Source of the DNA: Alphaproteobacteria bacterium | Lineage (GTDB): Bacteria; Pseudomonadota; Alphaproteobacteria; Rhodobacterales; Rhodobacteraceae | Assembly (NCBI GenBank): GCA_009908505.1 | Contig: JAAAPD010000077.1 | Span: 1 to 64,000 of the forward strand | Reading direction: 5' to 3' | Length of the DNA: 64,000 bases | Made by a program: the position numbers and the translations under genes | Shown here: one piece after another, positions 8,893 through 18,190 of the stretch | How positions within the stretch are numbered: the stretch's first letter is position 1 | Layout: each line of letters begins with the position of its first letter | The notes under the pieces: generated by a model | Told to the model about the DNA's origin: nothing | Database searches by the model: none | The model's input: only the letters and a program-made list of their open reading frames with translations

Positions 8893-9087
8893 TCAGTTGT
8901 TGGCGGACGCAGCGGCGGCGATCAGCGCAACCAGGATGATCGGGATGATCAGGTTGGAGGAGGAGCCGCCGGTGGTCTCTTCGACGACCACAACGGGTTC
9001 CATTTCCATCACGGGCTCTTCCATGCCACCGGCGAAAGCGGTGGAGGCAGCGCCAGCGAACACAGCAGCAAGTGCGATCTTTTTCAT
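8893..9087 (-). CDS. Small secreted/membrane-anchored protein of unknown function
   Basis: 64 residues. A Sec-type signal peptide (MKKIALAAVFAGAASTAFA) is followed by a short acidic, Val/Met/Glu-rich stretch, a Gly-Gly-Ser-Ser-Ser linker and a strongly hydrophobic helix (IIPIILVALIAAAA) ending in ASANN. If the signal is cleaved, the product would be a ~45-residue peptide held by its C-terminal helix. The ATG at 9087 is chosen because GGAGA lies eight bases upstream; an ATG two codons earlier is too close to it. It has its own strong terminator. I do not recognise the family. Confidence 0.75.
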   Translation of the reverse strand: MKKIALAAVFAGAASTAFAGGMEEPVMEMEPVVVVEETTGGSSSNLIIPIILVALIAAAASANN

Positions 9088-9235
9088 AGTCATTCTCCAG
9101 TTCTTGCCCAAGGCAAAGGTGTTGAGGAATCGCCAAGGGCACCCAAGACTTACCTCATATCGCGGTGTAAAGCAGGATTTTCTGCGGAAAGCAAAGCGGT
9201 ATGGTTTCTTTCTGGCGCCAAGTCGATGGATGTCG

Positions 9236-9829
9236 TCAAATCAGCAACACTTGAGTGCCCACCTTGGTGTAGCCGAACAATTCTTGGATGTGTTCGTTGA
9301 ACAGACCGATGCAACCATTCGATGACCGGCGGCCGATCTTGCGCGTGTCATGCGTGCCGTGAATCCGGTAATATGTCCAGGACAGATAGAGCGCATGAGT
9401 CCCCAACGGATTGTCGGGTCCCGGGCCGACGAAGTCCGGCCATTCCGGGTTGCGTTCCTTCATGGCCGGGGTCGGGCGCCAACTGGGTCCCTCGACCTTG
9501 CGCACCACCTCGGTTCGGCCGAGGCGGGTCAGGTCTTGGGTCAACGGCACACTGGTCGGGTAGAGCTTGTAGAGGCTTTCGTCCTCGGACCAGAAGTGCA
9601 GCGCGCGGCTCTGGGTATCGACCAGGATCGCGCCGTTAGACAGGTTGCTGAAATAGGGGCGCCAGTCCAGCTGGCGAAAGCTTGAGACGTTGCGGCGGAT
9701 CGATTGGGAAATGTCCCCCTCGATCTCGGTGGTGTTCTCGGTCTGTGCCAGCGCCGAAGAACCGGCCAGCGCAGCAGAACCCGCGAGAAAGCCGCGTCGG
9801 CTAAACATGCCAAAGATAGGATCTGACAT
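9236..9829 (-). CDS. L,D-transpeptidase (YkuD domain) with Tat-type signal
   Basis: 197-residue periplasmic enzyme that forms 3-3 peptidoglycan crosslinks or attaches lipoproteins. The N-terminus carries a twin-arginine-like motif (FSRRGFLAG) before a hydrophobic stretch ending SSALAQ. The catalytic YkuD signature is HGTHDTRKIGRRSSNGCIGLFN (about residues 160-181), with the nucleophile in SNGC. A clear GGAGA site precedes the ATG. It is divergent from the CAP-domain lipoprotein, which in turn faces a second L,D-transpeptidase. Confidence 0.92.
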   Translation of the reverse strand: MSDPIFGMFSRRGFLAGSAALAGSSALAQTENTTEIEGDISQSIRRNVSSFRQLDWRPYFSNLSNGAILVDTQSRALHFWSEDESLYKLYPTSVPLTQDLTRLGRTEVVRKVEGPSWRPTPAMKERNPEWPDFVGPGPDNPLGTHALYLSWTYYRIHGTHDTRKIGRRSSNGCIGLFNEHIQELFGYTKVGTQVLLI

Positions 9830-9990
9830 CGAAGGTCTCCAACCGTGATGAACTCTGTCGTGTAGATATGGCGGTTTTACCGCGCTCGCAAATCAAACAA
9901 GCGTCAGAGCGGCGGCATCACGCTCATGTGGGTTTGAATCGCAACGACTTGCGGGCTATGCCCAAGCGAAATCGGAAAAAGGATTCCAGG

Positions 9991-10551
9991 ATGTTTCGTG
10001 TCTACGCTGTTCTTTCTGTTCTGATCGCCGCGATGACGGCATGTGCACCGGTCGATCCTTCCCGGATCGGGCCCGACGGGGTGCCGCTTCCGCAGGTCTA
10101 CCGCATCGACGAGGGCGATACCGGGGCGATCCAGTTCCGTATGCTGGACAGCCTGAACACCCTGCGCCAAGCCGCTGGGGTGCAGACCGTTGCGCTGAAC
10201 GCCAAGCTGAATGCCGCAGCCGCAACCCATTCCCGTGACATGGCCGTCCAGAACCGCCCCTGGCATTTCGGATCTGACGGGTCATCCCCGCTGGATCGAC
10301 TGCGCCGCGTCGGATATTCCGGCCAATTGCGCGGCGAAACCATCTCGGAAACCTATGAAACCGAATTGCAGACCCTCGCTGCATGGATGGACAAGCCGGA
10401 TACACGCGCGGTTCTTCTTGATCCGCAAGCCAACCACTTGGGCTTCGCCTGGTTCCAGGAGAGAAACGGCAAGATCTGGTGGACGCTGGTCCTGGGCGAC
10501 GGAACCCGCACCGGCCCCGTGGCCGAGGAAAACCCGGTGCCGCAGCTTTAG
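9991..10551 (+). CDS. CAP-domain (SCP-like) lipoprotein
   Basis: About 186 residues. The start at 9991 has AAGGA upstream and gives a lipoprotein signal (VLSVLIAAMTAC); an in-frame ATG 123 bases earlier would bury that signal. The mature part is a CAP/SCP1 domain: LNTLRQAAGVQTVALNAKLNAAAATHSRDMA, then WHFGSDGSSPLDRLRRVGY and ETISE. Bacterial CAP proteins are extracytoplasmic with no universally accepted activity. Its stop overlaps that of the convergent L,D-transpeptidase by four bases (TTAG). Sitting between two transpeptidases suggests a cell-wall role, by inference. Confidence 0.85.
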   Translation: MFRVYAVLSVLIAAMTACAPVDPSRIGPDGVPLPQVYRIDEGDTGAIQFRMLDSLNTLRQAAGVQTVALNAKLNAAAATHSRDMAVQNRPWHFGSDGSSPLDRLRRVGYSGQLRGETISETYETELQTLAAWMDKPDTRAVLLDPQANHLGFAWFQERNGKIWWTLVLGDGTRTGPVAEENPVPQL

Positions 10552-11039
10552 GGATAAAGGAAGATCGGGGTGCCGACCTCGACCATGGCGTAGATATCCT
10601 CGATCTCGCGGTTCGTCACCGCGATGCACCCGGCTGTCCAGTCGTCGTCTCTACGATTCAGGCTTGGCGTGCCATGGATGAAGATGTCGCCCCCTGGCGG
10701 CAGGCCCAACATGGCGGCAGCCGCCCGATCGGTATCGTTGGGATAGGAAATCCCGACGGACAGGTGAAAGCTGCTGTTGGGGTTCTTGCGGTCGATCAAG
10801 TAGGCACCTTCTGGCGTGCGTCCATCGCCCTCTACCTTCTTATGGCCGACCGGGGCAAAGCCCAGTTCGAAATCGAAATCGCGCAACACCTCGTTTTCAT
10901 GCAACAGGTAGAGCTTACGGCGTTCCTTGTAGACCACGATGCTTGTGACCCGAGGGCCATCATAGCTTCGGAACTTCGAGGAACAGGCCGACAAAGCCGC
11001 CATCGCGGCTCCGGCTAGGAAAATGCGTCTGTTGATCAT
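10548..11039 (-). CDS. L,D-transpeptidase (YkuD domain), lipoprotein-like N-terminus
   Basis: 163 residues from the ATG at 11039, which gives a signal sequence MINRRIFLAGAAMAALSAC with a lipobox-like Ala-Leu-Ser-Ala-Cys. The YkuD domain has IFIHGTPSLNRRDDDWTAGCIAVTN near residues 115-140, with the catalytic Cys in TAGC. The VVYKERRKLYLLHENEVLRDF segment is typical of the ErfK/YcfS-like branch. Longer in-frame starts exist upstream (e.g. 11090) but would remove the signal from the N-terminus. It is the second YkuD enzyme within 2 kb. Confidence 0.88.
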   Translation of the reverse strand: MINRRIFLAGAAMAALSACSSKFRSYDGPRVTSIVVYKERRKLYLLHENEVLRDFDFELGFAPVGHKKVEGDGRTPEGAYLIDRKNPNSSFHLSVGISYPNDTDRAAAAMLGLPPGGDIFIHGTPSLNRRDDDWTAGCIAVTNREIEDIYAMVEVGTPIFLYP

Positions 11040-11119
11040 GACTGCCCGATTTACGGCTATTCTTGGCCGCCTTTTATCGAAAATCGCCATATCGGCCCAG
11101 ATAATTCGGGCCATCACAC

Positions 11120-12316
11120 TCACAAACGCGTGAGCAGGGCCACCACCTCGACATGCGACGACCATCGGAACTGATCGACAACGTCCAGCCATTCCACTTT
11201 GAATCCAGCCTGCCGCAGGCAGTCCACATCCCGTGCGAAAGTGACCGGGTTGCACGACACCATGACGACACGGCCAAGAGTGGACCGTGCCAGCGCATCA
11301 GTCTGCGCCTCTGCCCCCGCGCGCGGCGGGTCGACGATGGCGGCGTCAAACCCGGCCAGTTCATCCGGCTCCAGCGGACGGCGGAACAGATCGCGCAACT
11401 CGGTCGAAACCTGGTGAAGCCCATCGGCCATGCGCCAGCCACGGTCCAGAGCCTGCAACAAGGACGCGGATCCTTCGACCGCATGAACGTCGGCGCCATC
11501 AGCCACCGGCAACGCGAAAGTGCCGCAACCCGCGAACAGGTCCACCACACGCCGGGCCGGAGCAAGCCCGGTTTTCACCGCATCGACCAACGCCGCTTCA
11601 CCCTCTGCCGTGGCTTGCAGAAAGGCGCCCGGCGGCGGCACAACCCGCGCCGTTCCAAACGATAGTTCGGGCGGTCTAAAGGTTGCCAGGATTTCGTCGT
11701 TCCACGTGATGCGGGCGAAATCATGGGCGCGGGCGGCTTCGGTTGCCAAAACGCGCAGCTCGGCATCGAGGGGCCGCTCGGTCTCGATCGTCACGTCGAG
11801 CCCTGCCAGCGTATCGGTGAGGAGCAGGGCGATTTCAGATTTGCGGGATGCGGCAAGCCGGGTCAGTGCCGCCAAACCGTCCCGCCCGGCCAGGATTGTC
11901 GGCCTCACCAACTGGCAATCCGGCGTATCCACGAGCGTATGCGTTCCCCGCGCGTGGAACCCGATCATGGCGCCCTGTTTCGTCCGCCGCGCCTTGAAAC
12001 CGGCCCGGCGGCGGCTTTGGGGCGGCGACGTGTGCAGGTTGCGGATCGGAAAGGGCAGGTCGCGGGCGCGCATTGCCTTTTCGACGATCCCCACTTTCCA
12101 GCCCGCGACGAAGCTGTCCGAGGCGTGCTGAATCTGGCAACCGCCGCAGGTTTTGAAATGCCGGCAAGGCGCCTTGACCCGATCCGGTGACGGGGACAGC
12201 ACCCTGAGATCACTTTCCGAAACCTCGATCTCTTCGCCAGGCAGGACACGATCGACCAGGGTTCCGTCCGCCAATTGGCCGGTCCCGTGCAGGGTCAGCG
12301 CGGTCACCTTGGTCAT
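11120..12316 (-). CDS. rlmD: 23S rRNA (uracil-5-)-methyltransferase, TrmA/RlmD family
   Basis: 398-residue class I RNA m5U methyltransferase. The iron-sulfur cluster cysteines are visible as Cys51-X5-Cys57-X2-Cys60 (CRHFKTCGGC), with a further Cys near residue 132 (DTPDCQLV). The SAM site is VVDLFAGCGTFALPVA, and the catalytic Cys lies in VMVSCNPVTFARD near the C-terminus. The N-terminal TRAM-like domain is short. RlmD rather than TrmA is the likelier assignment because of the cluster cysteines; the exact target uracil is inferred. Confidence 0.85.
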   Translation of the reverse strand: MTKVTALTLHGTGQLADGTLVDRVLPGEEIEVSESDLRVLSPSPDRVKAPCRHFKTCGGCQIQHASDSFVAGWKVGIVEKAMRARDLPFPIRNLHTSPPQSRRRAGFKARRTKQGAMIGFHARGTHTLVDTPDCQLVRPTILAGRDGLAALTRLAASRKSEIALLLTDTLAGLDVTIETERPLDAELRVLATEAARAHDFARITWNDEILATFRPPELSFGTARVVPPPGAFLQATAEGEAALVDAVKTGLAPARRVVDLFAGCGTFALPVADGADVHAVEGSASLLQALDRGWRMADGLHQVSTELRDLFRRPLEPDELAGFDAAIVDPPRAGAEAQTDALARSTLGRVVMVSCNPVTFARDVDCLRQAGFKVEWLDVVDQFRWSSHVEVVALLTRL

Positions 12317-12352
12317 CTGGCACTCCGTCAGCTTTCAGCCCAGGGTGGAGTG

Positions 12353-12925
12353 TTACAGGAACACCAAGCCCGAGAAAACCGCCAACCCCACCGCCATCAC
12401 CCGCATGAAGACAATTCGGACAGTTTCGTCCTTCATCAGGGTCGAAAGCAGGCTGCCCGCATAGGTCCAGAACAGGCACACGAAGAGGTTCGTGCCAGAA
12501 AAGGCAAGGCCCAGCGCCAGGGCCTTTTGCCAAGGGCTAAGCGCATCGACATAGGCCGTGGCGGCAAGGGCAACGGCCCAGACCTTTGGATTGACCCATT
12601 GAAACAGGACAGCCTCGAGGAAACGCATGGGCCGTTCGACGTTGCGCTGCGGTATTGGCCCGGCCTGCCACAGGCCCCAGGCCATCCACAGGATCCAGAT
12701 TGCAGCGACGGCCGCCAAGGCCAGCTTCAGCACTGGAAAGGTCGATATCAGCCACCCCAATCCAAGCCCTGTCGCGAAGGCGGTGATCCCGACCCCCAGG
12801 ACTACACCGAAAAGATGGGGCAGCGTGGCGTAGAACCCGAACCGGGCGCCCGACGAGGTGAGTAGGATCACGTTCGGTCCGGGCGTGAACAGGCCGAAAA
12901 AGACGAAGCCCAGAAGCGCTGGCAT
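12353..12925 (-). CDS. LysE/RhtB-family amino-acid exporter
   Basis: 190-residue inner-membrane exporter with about six hydrophobic helices. The N-terminal motif GLFTPGPNVILLTSSGARFG is characteristic of the LysE/RhtB family. The ATG at 12925 shares its A with the cca stop codon (TGATG), so it is translationally coupled to cca; a GTG one codon earlier also exists. The exported substrate (amino acid or homoserine lactone-like compound) is not determinable. Confidence 0.9.
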   Translation of the reverse strand: MPALLGFVFFGLFTPGPNVILLTSSGARFGFYATLPHLFGVVLGVGITAFATGLGLGWLISTFPVLKLALAAVAAIWILWMAWGLWQAGPIPQRNVERPMRFLEAVLFQWVNPKVWAVALAATAYVDALSPWQKALALGLAFSGTNLFVCLFWTYAGSLLSTLMKDETVRIVFMRVMAVGLAVFSGLVFL

Positions 12926-14082
12926 CACAGACGCTTCAGAAGCTCGGCACGCGTCAGGCTGAACCCGGACTCGATCCAGGCCTCTTCCAACCTGCGCAAG
13001 GCCGCACCCAAGTCAGGGCCTTGAAGGCTTGGCTGCAGGTCGCCTGCCGAAAGCGGAAAGACTTGCTTTGACGCTGATTCAAGGCCTTTTAGGGTCGATT
13101 CATCCACCGCTTGCCCAAGCAATGCCTGGCGCAGAACGAGCGATTTGGTGCCTTCATCTTGCCCGAGTCGATAGCCCAGCTCTGATGGTGTCTGATCCGC
13201 GGACGCGGCATCGCGCAGCCGCTCACGGCGACGGGTATCGGCCTTTCGCAAGCGCAGCGCCGCTTCAACGCCCTCACCGCCAAGGGTGGCGAGACGTAGG
13301 ATCGGGTCAGGCGCCAGCCCTGTTTCCCGCTCCAGGTGAACAAGCACAGGCAAGGTCCTTGCATCAGCGCCGGCGATCACGCGTGACAGGATGCCGGTCT
13401 GCGCCATCGCTGCGACAGCTGGCGCGGGATCAAGCGCGGCGAGAAGGCGCAGCATCTCGTGACCGATCCGCTCTTTCGACAGACCTTCCAGGCCATCCGA
13501 ATGGGCGGCGCAGGCTGCCAGTCCTTCGGCATCCAGGCCCGCGTCTTCATCACCGAACCAGGCGTGAAAGCGGAAAAATCGGAGGATTCGGAGGTAGTCT
13601 TCGCGAATGCGCTGGTCCGGGTCATCGATGAATCGCACCCGCCGCGCTTTTAGATCCGGCAAGCCGCCCAAGGGATCATGAACGACGCCCCGCGCATCGG
13701 CGTAAAGGGCATTCATCGTGAAATCGCGGCGGTGGGCGTCCTGTTCGATCGTTTCGGCGAAGGCGACCGTGGCACGGCGCCCATCGGTCGCCACGTCGCG
13801 CCGGAACGTCGTAATCTCGAACGGTTGGCCATCAAGGACGACCGTCACCGTTCCATGATCGACCCCCGTGGGAACAGCCTTGAACCCCGCTTTTTCGGCA
13901 AGCCCCATGACACGGTCGGGCCGGGCATCCGTGGACAGATCAAGGTCGCTGACCTCGACCCCGATCAAGGCGTTGCGCACGCATCCCCCGACGAAAAACG
14001 CGCTGTGCCCGGCCTCTTCCAGCATTCGGCAGACAGCCTGCGCACCGGGATCTTGAAGCCATGCCTCTTCCAGAACCGTCAT
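12925..14082 (-). CDS. cca: CCA tRNA nucleotidyltransferase / poly(A) polymerase family
   Basis: 385-residue class II nucleotidyltransferase that adds or repairs the 3' CCA of tRNAs. The motifs GGCVRNALIG and DLDLSTDARPD (metal-binding Asp pair) lie at residues 32-60, followed by RRDFTMNALYAD and the RIREDYLRILRFFRF helix typical of the family. The poly(A) polymerase alternative is less likely given the alphaproteobacterial sequence pattern. It overlaps the upstream NUDIX gene by four bases. Confidence 0.93.
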   Translation of the reverse strand: MTVLEEAWLQDPGAQAVCRMLEEAGHSAFFVGGCVRNALIGVEVSDLDLSTDARPDRVMGLAEKAGFKAVPTGVDHGTVTVVLDGQPFEITTFRRDVATDGRRATVAFAETIEQDAHRRDFTMNALYADARGVVHDPLGGLPDLKARRVRFIDDPDQRIREDYLRILRFFRFHAWFGDEDAGLDAEGLAACAAHSDGLEGLSKERIGHEMLRLLAALDPAPAVAAMAQTGILSRVIAGADARTLPVLVHLERETGLAPDPILRLATLGGEGVEAALRLRKADTRRRERLRDAASADQTPSELGYRLGQDEGTKSLVLRQALLGQAVDESTLKGLESASKQVFPLSAGDLQPSLQGPDLGAALRRLEEAWIESGFSLTRAELLKRL

Positions 14083-14669
14083 GCGTTCATCCTTTCAGCG
14101 AGGCCGCGCAGAATGCGCGCGGTCGCCCCCCAGATGTAATAAGGGCCAAACGGCACGGTATAGTAGTGCCGTCGCTGACCCTTCCAAAGGCGGGATTCGA
14201 CCCTGAAACAGCCTGAATCGACCACATGTGCCAACGGCACACGGAAGATTTCGGCGACCTCACCTTCTTCCGGGCGTAGAACCGCCGACCCATCGACCAG
14301 GGCCAGAAACGGGGCAACGGTATAACCCGTCACCGTTTCATGCGTTCCAAGCGGGCCCAAAACCTCTATCTTGTCGCTGGGAAGACCGATCTCTTCCTCT
14401 GTTTCGCGCAGGGCCGCCTGTTCGAGACTGCTATCCTCGGGGTCTTGGCGTCCACCGGGAAAGGCGACCTGGCCGGGATGGTGTTTCAGACGCGCGGATC
14501 GTTTGGTCAATATGACATCGCCCCGCTCCGTCACCGGGACCAGAACCGCCGCCGGTCGCAATACCCGGCTTTCCGGCAAAACGATGCCACTGTTCAGATC
14601 GAAGTCGGACGAAGCTCCGCCCGGCCGCTGGACCGCGCGGACGAGGCTCTGTTTAAGCTCAATCGTCAC
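14079..14669 (-). CDS. CoA pyrophosphatase-type NUDIX hydrolase
   Basis: 196 residues. The NUDIX box reads GGRQDPEDSSLEQAALRETEEEIGL, preceded by the LTKRSARLKHHPGQVAFPGG signature of the NudL/CoA-diphosphatase group, which splits CoA and acyl-CoA. I take the GTG at 14669, which has GAGGCG upstream and overlaps the end of hslO by 11 bases; a TTG eleven codons earlier is possible. The end overlaps cca, so hslO-NUDIX-cca-lysE form one coupled run. Confidence 0.87.
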   Translation of the reverse strand: MTIELKQSLVRAVQRPGGASSDFDLNSGIVLPESRVLRPAAVLVPVTERGDVILTKRSARLKHHPGQVAFPGGRQDPEDSSLEQAALRETEEEIGLPSDKIEVLGPLGTHETVTGYTVAPFLALVDGSAVLRPEEGEVAEIFRVPLAHVVDSGCFRVESRLWKGQRRHYYTVPFGPYYIWGATARILRGLAERMNA

Positions 14670-15645
14670 CGTTCGCCTCGAAACCGACCGTCGCGGGATC
14701 AAGCCTGTAATGGGCCCCGCAGAACTGGCAATCGGCTGTCACGACCCCATCTTCGGTTGTCATCTTCGCGATGTCCTTGGCTGAGTAGATCGAAAGGCTG
14801 TTGCGCACGCGTTCTTCTGAGCAGGGGCATCCGAATTGCACTGGTTGCGGGTCGAAAACCCGCGGCGCCTCTTCGTGGAACAGGCGCAGCAGAAGATCGG
14901 TCGGCTGCACATGTGGGCCGATCAACTCCATCTCCTCGACGGAATCGAGCAGTATGTTGGCACGCGACCAGTTCTCCTCCTCATCGCCTCCCAGGATATC
15001 CTCGGGCGCGAGCAGCCCTTCATCCCCCGTTCCACCCTCATTGGCGAAAGGGCTCGCCTTTGGCATGGTCTGCAGCATCATGCCGCCGGCGCGCCAGCTT
15101 TCACCTTCGCCCGCAATGGTCGACCGTCCGAAGCTCAGCTGAAAACGGGTCGGCAATTGTTCGGACTGGGCGAAATAGGTCTCGGCGCACGACACCAGCG
15201 ACTCGCCGGAAATCGGCGTTATCCCCTGGTAGGGCAAGTTGCCTTTTCCCTGGTCGATCAGGATGGCGAAATACCCCTTGCCGATCTGTGTAAACGGGTC
15301 TGCGACATCGGCCAGCCTGTCCCGGTCGAAACTGGCATAGGCCCGGATCCGTGCCGGTTCGCCCTCTGACGCGGGCGCATAGTAATCCGTCGCGATCAGC
15401 CGCGCCGGACCGTCACCCCGCACCTGGAGGCTGAGCTTCCAACGCAGCTTGATCGTCTGGCCGATCAGGGCCGTCAGCAGGGCCATCTCGGCCACCAGAG
15501 ACTCAATGAGTGGCGGATAGTCATGCTGCTCCAGAACCCGATCAAGAACGCCATCGAGCCTTGCGACCCGGCCACGCACGTCGGAGCGATCGAGCTGAAA
15601 GGGCAGAACGGTATCGTCCCACGCGATTTTTGAGCCGAGTGTCAT
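14659..15645 (-). CDS. hslO: Hsp33 family redox-regulated molecular chaperone
   Basis: About 328 residues from the ATG at 15645 (AGGA upstream). Hsp33 is a cytosolic holdase activated when its zinc-bound cysteines are oxidised. The C-terminal zinc centre is visible as CPC (FGCPCSEERV) and CXXC (DCQFCGAHY), the CXC...CXXC arrangement of the family. The N-terminal domain begins MTLGSKIAWDDTVLPFQLD. It is the first gene of the minus-strand run toward lysE and is divergent from the NUDIX gene at 15716. Confidence 0.93.
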   Translation of the reverse strand: MTLGSKIAWDDTVLPFQLDRSDVRGRVARLDGVLDRVLEQHDYPPLIESLVAEMALLTALIGQTIKLRWKLSLQVRGDGPARLIATDYYAPASEGEPARIRAYASFDRDRLADVADPFTQIGKGYFAILIDQGKGNLPYQGITPISGESLVSCAETYFAQSEQLPTRFQLSFGRSTIAGEGESWRAGGMMLQTMPKASPFANEGGTGDEGLLAPEDILGGDEEENWSRANILLDSVEEMELIGPHVQPTDLLLRLFHEEAPRVFDPQPVQFGCPCSEERVRNSLSIYSAKDIAKMTTEDGVVTADCQFCGAHYRLDPATVGFEANGDD

Positions 15646-15715
15646 GGGGTTTCCTAACCTGTCGGGGATTGGCATACCGCGTCCATATAGGGGCGACAAG
15701 TCAGGGGCCAATACC

Positions 15716-16150
15716 ATGATCCGGCGCTACGGCGAACGCGACAAGGCCGGTATGCATTACACGCGCAGGCCGGGGGCCTATGCCATCCTTTTTCGGGGGC
15801 CCGATGTCCTGTTGACCTTCCAGGCGGGTATTCACAATGAATACCAGCTGCCCGGTGGCGGAATCGATCCGGGCGAAAGCCCTATTCAGGCCCTGCACCG
15901 AGAGGTCTACGAGGAAACCGGTTGGCACATCGCCCGCCCAATGCGGATCGGAACCTATCGCCGCTTTGCCTACATGCCGGAGTACGACCTTTGGGCCGAG
16001 AAGATCGCGATGATCTACCTGGCCTTTCCCACGCGCCAGGTGCGATCGCCGACCGAGCCGGATCACAGCGCCGTTTGGCTGCCCCGGCATCAGGCGCCAA
16101 ACCGGCTGGCCAATGACGGCGACGCGGCCTTTCTGGCCAGCTTGCTCTGA
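15716..16150 (+). CDS. NUDIX hydrolase
   Basis: 144-residue single-domain NUDIX protein. The box is [24 protein letters not shown]. The start at 15716 ([12 protein letters not shown]) is where similarity to alphaproteobacterial homologues begins; the in-frame region upstream is likely leader. The nucleotide or nucleotide-sugar substrate is unknown. It is followed after 46 bases by argG on the same strand. Confidence 0.85.
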   Translation: MIRRYGERDKAGMHYTRRPGAYAILFRGPDVLLTFQAGIHNEYQLPGGGIDPGESPIQALHREVYEETGWHIARPMRIGTYRRFAYMPEYDLWAEKIAMIYLAFPTRQVRSPTEPDHSAVWLPRHQAPNRLANDGDAAFLASLL

Positions 16151-16196
16151 CCCGAAAAACCGGATACCTCCGCGCCGACCAAGAACGGAGAACTCC

Positions 16197-17423
16197 ATGT
16201 CCGCCCCCAAGAAAGTTGTGCTGGCCTATTCCGGTGGCCTCGATACCTCGATAATCCTCAAGTGGCTGCAAACGGAATACGGCTGCGAGGTCGTGACCTT
16301 CACCGCCGACTTGGGGCAGGGCGAGGAACTGGAGCCTGCCCGCGAAAAGGCGGTGATGCTGGGTATCAAGCCCGAGAACATATATATTGAGGACATCCGC
16401 GAAGAATTCGTGCGCGATTTCGTTTTTCCGATGTTCCGCGCAAATGCGCTCTACGAGGGGCTGTACCTGCTGGGCACCTCCATCGCGCGGCCGCTGATTT
16501 CCAAGCGCCTGGTCGAGATTGCCGCCGAGACCGGCGCCGATGCCGTATCCCACGGTGCGACCGGCAAGGGTAACGACCAGGTCCGGTTCGAGCTTTCCGC
16601 TTACGCGCTGAACCCCGACATCAAGGTGATTGCGCCGTGGCGGGAATGGGATTTGTCCAGCCGGACCAAGCTGCTGGATTTCGCCGAGAAGAACCAGATC
16701 CCGATCGCCAAGGACAAGCGCGGCGAGGCCCCGTTCAGCGTCGATGCGAACCTGTTGCACACCTCGTCCGAGGGCAAGGTTCTAGAAGACCCCGCCGAAA
16801 TGGCGCCGGACTACGTCTACCAGCGCACCGTGCATCCCGAAGAGGCCCCCGACACCCCCGAATTCATCGAGGTCGGCTTCGAGAAGGGCGATGCGGTCAG
16901 CATCAATGGCGAGGCCATGTCGCCGGCGCCGATCCTGACCCGCCTGAACGAGCTGGGCGGCAAGCACGGAATCGGGCGGCTGGATTTCGTCGAGAACCGC
17001 TTCGTTGGCATGAAATCGCGCGGCATCTACGAAACCCCCGGCGGCACCGTCCTGCTCGAGGCGCATCGCGGGATGGAACAGATCACGCTGGACAGCGGCG
17101 CAGGACACCTCAAGGACAGCCTGATGCCGCGCTATGCGGAGCTGATCTACAACGGGTTCTGGTTCTCGCCCGAGCGCGAGATGCTGCAGGCCGCCATCGA
17201 CCACAGCCAGGAACACGTGACCGGCACGGTCCGTCTCAAGCTTTACAAGGGTTCGGCCACCTGCGTTGGCCGATGGTCCGATCACAGCCTTTATTCCGAG
17301 GCGCATGTGACCTTCGAGGACGATGCCGGGGCCTATGACCAGAAAGACGCCGCTGGATTCATCCAGCTGAACGCTCTGCGGCTGAAGCTTTTGGCGGCCC
17401 GGAACAACCGGCTGAAGGGGTGA
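16197..17423 (+). CDS. argG: Argininosuccinate synthase
   Basis: 408-residue enzyme that condenses citrulline and aspartate with ATP in arginine synthesis. The ATP loop [15 protein letters not shown] is near the N-terminus, followed by [15 protein letters not shown] and later [16 protein letters not shown]. The ATG at 16197 has CGGAG six bases upstream. Length matches type-I-related ArgG enzymes of alphaproteobacteria. It is 16 bases upstream of idi, so the two may be cotranscribed without an obvious pathway link. Confidence 0.97.
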   Translation: MSAPKKVVLAYSGGLDTSIILKWLQTEYGCEVVTFTADLGQGEELEPAREKAVMLGIKPENIYIEDIREEFVRDFVFPMFRANALYEGLYLLGTSIARPLISKRLVEIAAETGADAVSHGATGKGNDQVRFELSAYALNPDIKVIAPWREWDLSSRTKLLDFAEKNQIPIAKDKRGEAPFSVDANLLHTSSEGKVLEDPAEMAPDYVYQRTVHPEEAPDTPEFIEVGFEKGDAVSINGEAMSPAPILTRLNELGGKHGIGRLDFVENRFVGMKSRGIYETPGGTVLLEAHRGMEQITLDSGAGHLKDSLMPRYAELIYNGFWFSPEREMLQAAIDHSQEHVTGTVRLKLYKGSATCVGRWSDHSLYSEAHVTFEDDAGAYDQKDAAGFIQLNALRLKLLAARNNRLKG

Positions 17424-17439
17424 CGGGGCAGGGCACCGC

Positions 17440-17964
17440 ATGGCGAACCTGATCCCGGCCTGGGTCGACGGGCGGCTGAGCCCTGTCGATAAGTTGCACG
17501 TCCACAGGCAAGGCCTGCGGCACAAGGCGGTGTCGGTATTCCTGCTGGACGGCGACCGGACTTTGATCCAGCGCCGGGCCTTGTCCAAGTACCATACGCC
17601 CGGCCTGTGGGCGAATACCTGCTGCACCCATCCCGAATGGGGTGAACCGCCCATGTTCTGTGCCACTCGCCGCTTGAGTGAAGAGCTGGGAATCACCGGG
17701 ATCGCACTTACGCCGCGCGGTCAGGTCGAGTATCGCGCCGATGTTGGTGGCGGGATGGTCGAACACGAGCTTGTCGATGTCTTCGTCGGACATGCCCCGC
17801 GCGATCTGCGCATCATGCCGAACCCCGACGAGGTGATGGCCCATCGCTGGATCACGCTTCCCGACTTGCGCGGCGAGATAGCGGAAACACCCGAGTGCTA
17901 CACGCCATGGCTGGAAATCTATCTGTCAGAGCACAACGACCAGATATTCGACGGATCGGGATGA
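17440..17964 (+). CDS. idi: Isopentenyl-diphosphate delta-isomerase, type I
   Basis: 174-residue NUDIX-fold isomerase interconverting IPP and DMAPP for isoprenoid, quinone and carotenoid synthesis. The metal and catalytic region LWANTCCTHPEWGE holds the catalytic Cys, and ATRRLSEELGI provides the NUDIX-like helix with its Glu residues. HKAVSVFLLDGDRTLIQRRALSKYHTPGLW is characteristic of type I Idi. In phototrophic relatives idi lies in photosynthesis clusters; here it stands beside argG. Confidence 0.93.
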   Translation: MANLIPAWVDGRLSPVDKLHVHRQGLRHKAVSVFLLDGDRTLIQRRALSKYHTPGLWANTCCTHPEWGEPPMFCATRRLSEELGITGIALTPRGQVEYRADVGGGMVEHELVDVFVGHAPRDLRIMPNPDEVMAHRWITLPDLRGEIAETPECYTPWLEIYLSEHNDQIFDGSG

Positions 17965-18190
17965 GGCGATTCGCTTTACGCCGACCGGTTTTCCAGCCGC
18001 GCGTCCTTGCGGCGATCTAAAGTCATGCCCCGCAAAGCCTGTTACACAACGCGGCGAGAGCCGCGTGGACCTGTTGACCATACGTCAGAGCGGACGGGCG
18101 GCTTGTCTGTTCCGGGGACTTCACTCTAAGGTCAGGCATCGTCGCGCGGCCGGAACAAGGTCGCCGCATAATCAAACCAGGGAGTACATC

